Below are positions 30,625-33,008 of a stretch of DNA of 33,008 bases, one piece after another; the first letter of the stretch is position 1; each line of letters begins with the position of its first letter. The translations under genes were made by a program, and so were the position numbers. The stretch is taken from the NCBI GenBank assembly GCA_024763135.1, contig JANTGD010000004.1, positions 1 to 33,008 of the forward strand, written 5' to 3'. The notes below the pieces were generated by a model, which made no database searches, was not told the origin of the DNA, and was given only the letters and a program-made list of their open reading frames with translations. This DNA is from Thiotrichales bacterium (GTDB taxonomy: Bacteria > Pseudomonadota > Gammaproteobacteria > UWMA-0217).

Positions 30625-32739
30625 GTGTATCACGTTAAAAAAACATTCCAGTTCGGTGAACATACTGTCACGCTGGAAACAGGAGAGATCGCGCGTCAAG
30701 CCGACGGTGCGGTCATGGTCAATATGGAAGGCACCGTGGTTTTGGTCACGGTGGTTGGAGCCAAGGATGCCGGTGAGGGCCGGGATTTCTTCCCTCTGAC
30801 GGTCGATTATCAGGAAAAAACCTATGCCGCAGGTAAAATTCCAGGCGGCTTTTTTCGCCGGGAAGGGCGGCCCAGCGAAAAAGAAACATTAACTTCAAGA
30901 TTGATGGATCGTCCTTTGCGACCCCTGTTTCCCAAGGGATTTACTCACGAAGTTCAGGTGATCGCGACCGTGAAGTCGCTCAATCCGGATGTTGACCCTG
31001 AAGTTCCGTCTATGATTGGAGCCTCGGCAGCCATTTCAATCTCAGGCCTGCCTTTCAATGGACCCATCGGCGCGGCACGAGTTGGTTATCAGGATGGTCA
31101 ATATCTGCTCAACCCCGATCAGGCCTCGCTTAAAGCCTCCTCACTCGATCTGGTGGTGGCCGGTACTGAAAACGCAGTGCTCATGGTGGAATCCGAGGCA
31201 AAGATGCTTCCGGAAGACGTCATGTTGGGCGCGGTTGTATACGGGCATGAGCAAATGCAGTGTGTGATACAGGCCGTTAAGGAGCTTGCGGAAGAGGTGG
31301 GCAAGCCCGCGTGGGACTGGCAGCCACCCGAGGAGAACCTCGATTTGCTCGGAGCCGTCAAGACTGTGGTAGAGGCCGATTTAACTCAAGCCTATACCAT
31401 TGCTGATAAACAGGCGCGCTATGCGCGCATTGGGGAGCTACGTAAAGCTGCGGTCGAGGCACTCGTTAAGGCCGATGAGGCATCACCGAGCGAAGCCGAG
31501 ATCCAGGCAGCGTTCGGCAAGCTCGAAAAGCAAATTGTGAGAGGACGCATATTGGCAGGTGAGGCACGTATCGATGGTCGTGATCACAAAACTGTCCGTC
31601 CAATCACCATTCGTACCGGTGTCCTGCCGCGCACACACGGATCGGCCTTGTTTACCCGTGGGGAAACTCAGGCCCTGGTGGTCACAACCTTGGGCACCAC
31701 GCGTGACGCACAAATTATCGATGCTTTGGAAGGCGAACGGCGCGAGCACTTTATGCTGCACTATAACTTTCCGCCATTCAGCGTGGGTGAGATTGGACGG
31801 GTGGGCTCTCCAAAACGTCGTGAAATCGGCCATGGGCGTCTTGCCAAACGAGGCGTACAAGCGGTTTTACCCGACGAAGACGAATTCCCTTATGTCATTC
31901 GCGTGGTTTCCGAAATTACCGAATCCAATGGGTCTAGTTCCATGGCTTCTGTCTGTGGCTCCAGCCTGGCGATGATGGACGCAGGTATACCTTTAAAAGC
32001 GCCGGTCGCTGGAATTGCTATGGGGTTGGTTAAGGAAGGAGAGCGTTTCTCGGTACTGACCGATATTTTGGGTGATGAGGATCACCTGGGTGATATGGAC
32101 TTTAAAGTCGCGGGCACCGCTGCGGGTGTGACTGCGTTGCAAATGGATATCAAGATCGACGGCATTACCAAAGAGATCATGGATATCGCACTGGCGCAGG
32201 CCAAAGAAGGGCGCTTGCACATCCTGGGTGAAATGAATGCCGCAATTGCCCAGCCGCGCGAGGAAATGTCCGAATATGCGCCGCGCTACATTACCATGCG
32301 CATCAATCCAGAAAAGATTCGTGATGTGATAGGCAAGGGTGGCGCCACGATTAAGGCGATTACCGAAGAGACCGGTACCTCCATCGATATCGATGACAAT
32401 GGCACGATCAAAATCGCCGCAGTCGATATGACCGCTGGACGCGAAGCGCAAAAACGCATTGAGGAACTGACGGCCGAGATTGAGGTTGGCAAAGTATACA
32501 AAGGTAAAGTCAGTAAAATCATGGACTTTGGTGCCTTTGTCACAGTGTTGCCAGGAAAGGACGGACTCGTACACATCTCCCAAATCGCGAATGATCGAGT
32601 TGAAAAAGTCTCAGACAAACTGTCAGAAGGCGATACTGTCATTGTGAAAGTGTTGGAGCTCGATCGCCAGGGGCGCGTACGCCTGAGTATGAAGGCAGTC
32701 ACTGAAGAAGAAGCCGCAGCGTTTAAAGAAACCGAGTAG
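30625..32739 (+). CDS. pnp: Polyribonucleotide nucleotidyltransferase (PNPase)
   Basis: GTG start with GAGGA upstream; [27 protein letters not shown] domain [26 protein letters not shown]1 domain [31 protein letters not shown]. Confidence 0.98.
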   Translation: MYHVKKTFQFGEHTVTLETGEIARQADGAVMVNMEGTVVLVTVVGAKDAGEGRDFFPLTVDYQEKTYAAGKIPGGFFRREGRPSEKETLTSRLMDRPLRPLFPKGFTHEVQVIATVKSLNPDVDPEVPSMIGASAAISISGLPFNGPIGAARVGYQDGQYLLNPDQASLKASSLDLVVAGTENAVLMVESEAKMLPEDVMLGAVVYGHEQMQCVIQAVKELAEEVGKPAWDWQPPEENLDLLGAVKTVVEADLTQAYTIADKQARYARIGELRKAAVEALVKADEASPSEAEIQAAFGKLEKQIVRGRILAGEARIDGRDHKTVRPITIRTGVLPRTHGSALFTRGETQALVVTTLGTTRDAQIIDALEGERREHFMLHYNFPPFSVGEIGRVGSPKRREIGHGRLAKRGVQAVLPDEDEFPYVIRVVSEITESNGSSSMASVCGSSLAMMDAGIPLKAPVAGIAMGLVKEGERFSVLTDILGDEDHLGDMDFKVAGTAAGVTALQMDIKIDGITKEIMDIALAQAKEGRLHILGEMNAAIAQPREEMSEYAPRYITMRINPEKIRDVIGKGGATIKAITEETGTSIDIDDNGTIKIAAVDMTAGREAQKRIEELTAEIEVGKVYKGKVSKIMDFGAFVTVLPGKDGLVHISQIANDRVEKVSDKLSEGDTVIVKVLELDRQGRVRLSMKAVTEEEAAAFKETE

Positions 32740-32760
32740 ACGGCGTTCTCTAGGAGTCTC

Positions 32761-32903
32761 TCCGAGATTAGGGGCTGTAGCGGAGGAAAGCCTTTGTGAG
32801 ACCATTTTTTGCTCTTTCGAGGCGAATAGTGACGCATATTCATCGAAAATGAGCAGAGAAATAGGCCAAAAGGGGTTTTTCACAGTAGTCATCTAATCTC
32901 GGA
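32761..32903. repeat. Element bounded by an 11-bp perfect inverted repeat after pnp (possible MITE or IS remnant)
   Basis: TCCGAGATTAG (32761-32771) and CTAATCTCGGA (32893-32903); inside, the long imperfect hairpin TGCTC-TTTCGA-ggc-GAATA...TATTC-a-TCGAAA-at-GAGCA. Confidence 0.55.
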
Positions 32904-33008
32904 CAGGCGCCTACGCCTAGTACACCGCCAAGCCCAAACTGTCTGTATCAGTGAGTCATCAAGGGGTTAGATGTGGTTTTGTTTTTATGAATCATAGTGG
33001 TCCTATGG

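Noticed and set aside
1-33008. CRISPR arrays, toxin-antitoxin pairs, phage or defence genes
   Set aside because: No regularly spaced direct repeats, integrases, or defence-type motifs seen in the sequence or ORF track.

Overview
The window is a housekeeping block of a proteobacterial (most likely gammaproteobacterial) chromosome. Gene order: yhbY(-) | rlmE, ftsH, folP, glmM, tpiA, secG, tRNA-Leu(GAG), nuoA-N (complete 14-gene complex I operon), tRNA-fMet, rimP, nusA, infB, rbfA, truB, rpsO, pnp. All protein calls rest on recognisable family motifs and conserved synteny. I found no phage, CRISPR, defence or secondary-metabolism system, and I do not claim a new protein system. The less ordinary material is non-coding: (1) two diverged copies of a ~84 bp dispersed element with terminal inverted repeats, one after ftsH and one after nuoN; (2) a foldable element bounded by an 11-bp perfect inverted repeat just after pnp; (3) structured spacers inside the nuo operon (nuoF-nuoG and nuoL-nuoM) and a ~730 bp spacer before nuoA; (4) a 22-bp perfect palindrome after yhbY; (5) a hairpin directly against the folP start codon with an overlapping promoter-like sequence; (6) an rpsO-pnp spacer of only 14 nt; (7) an initiator tRNA with a U1/U72 mismatch instead of C1/A72. 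Coordinates and pairings were derived by eye; no searches or folding calculations were run.
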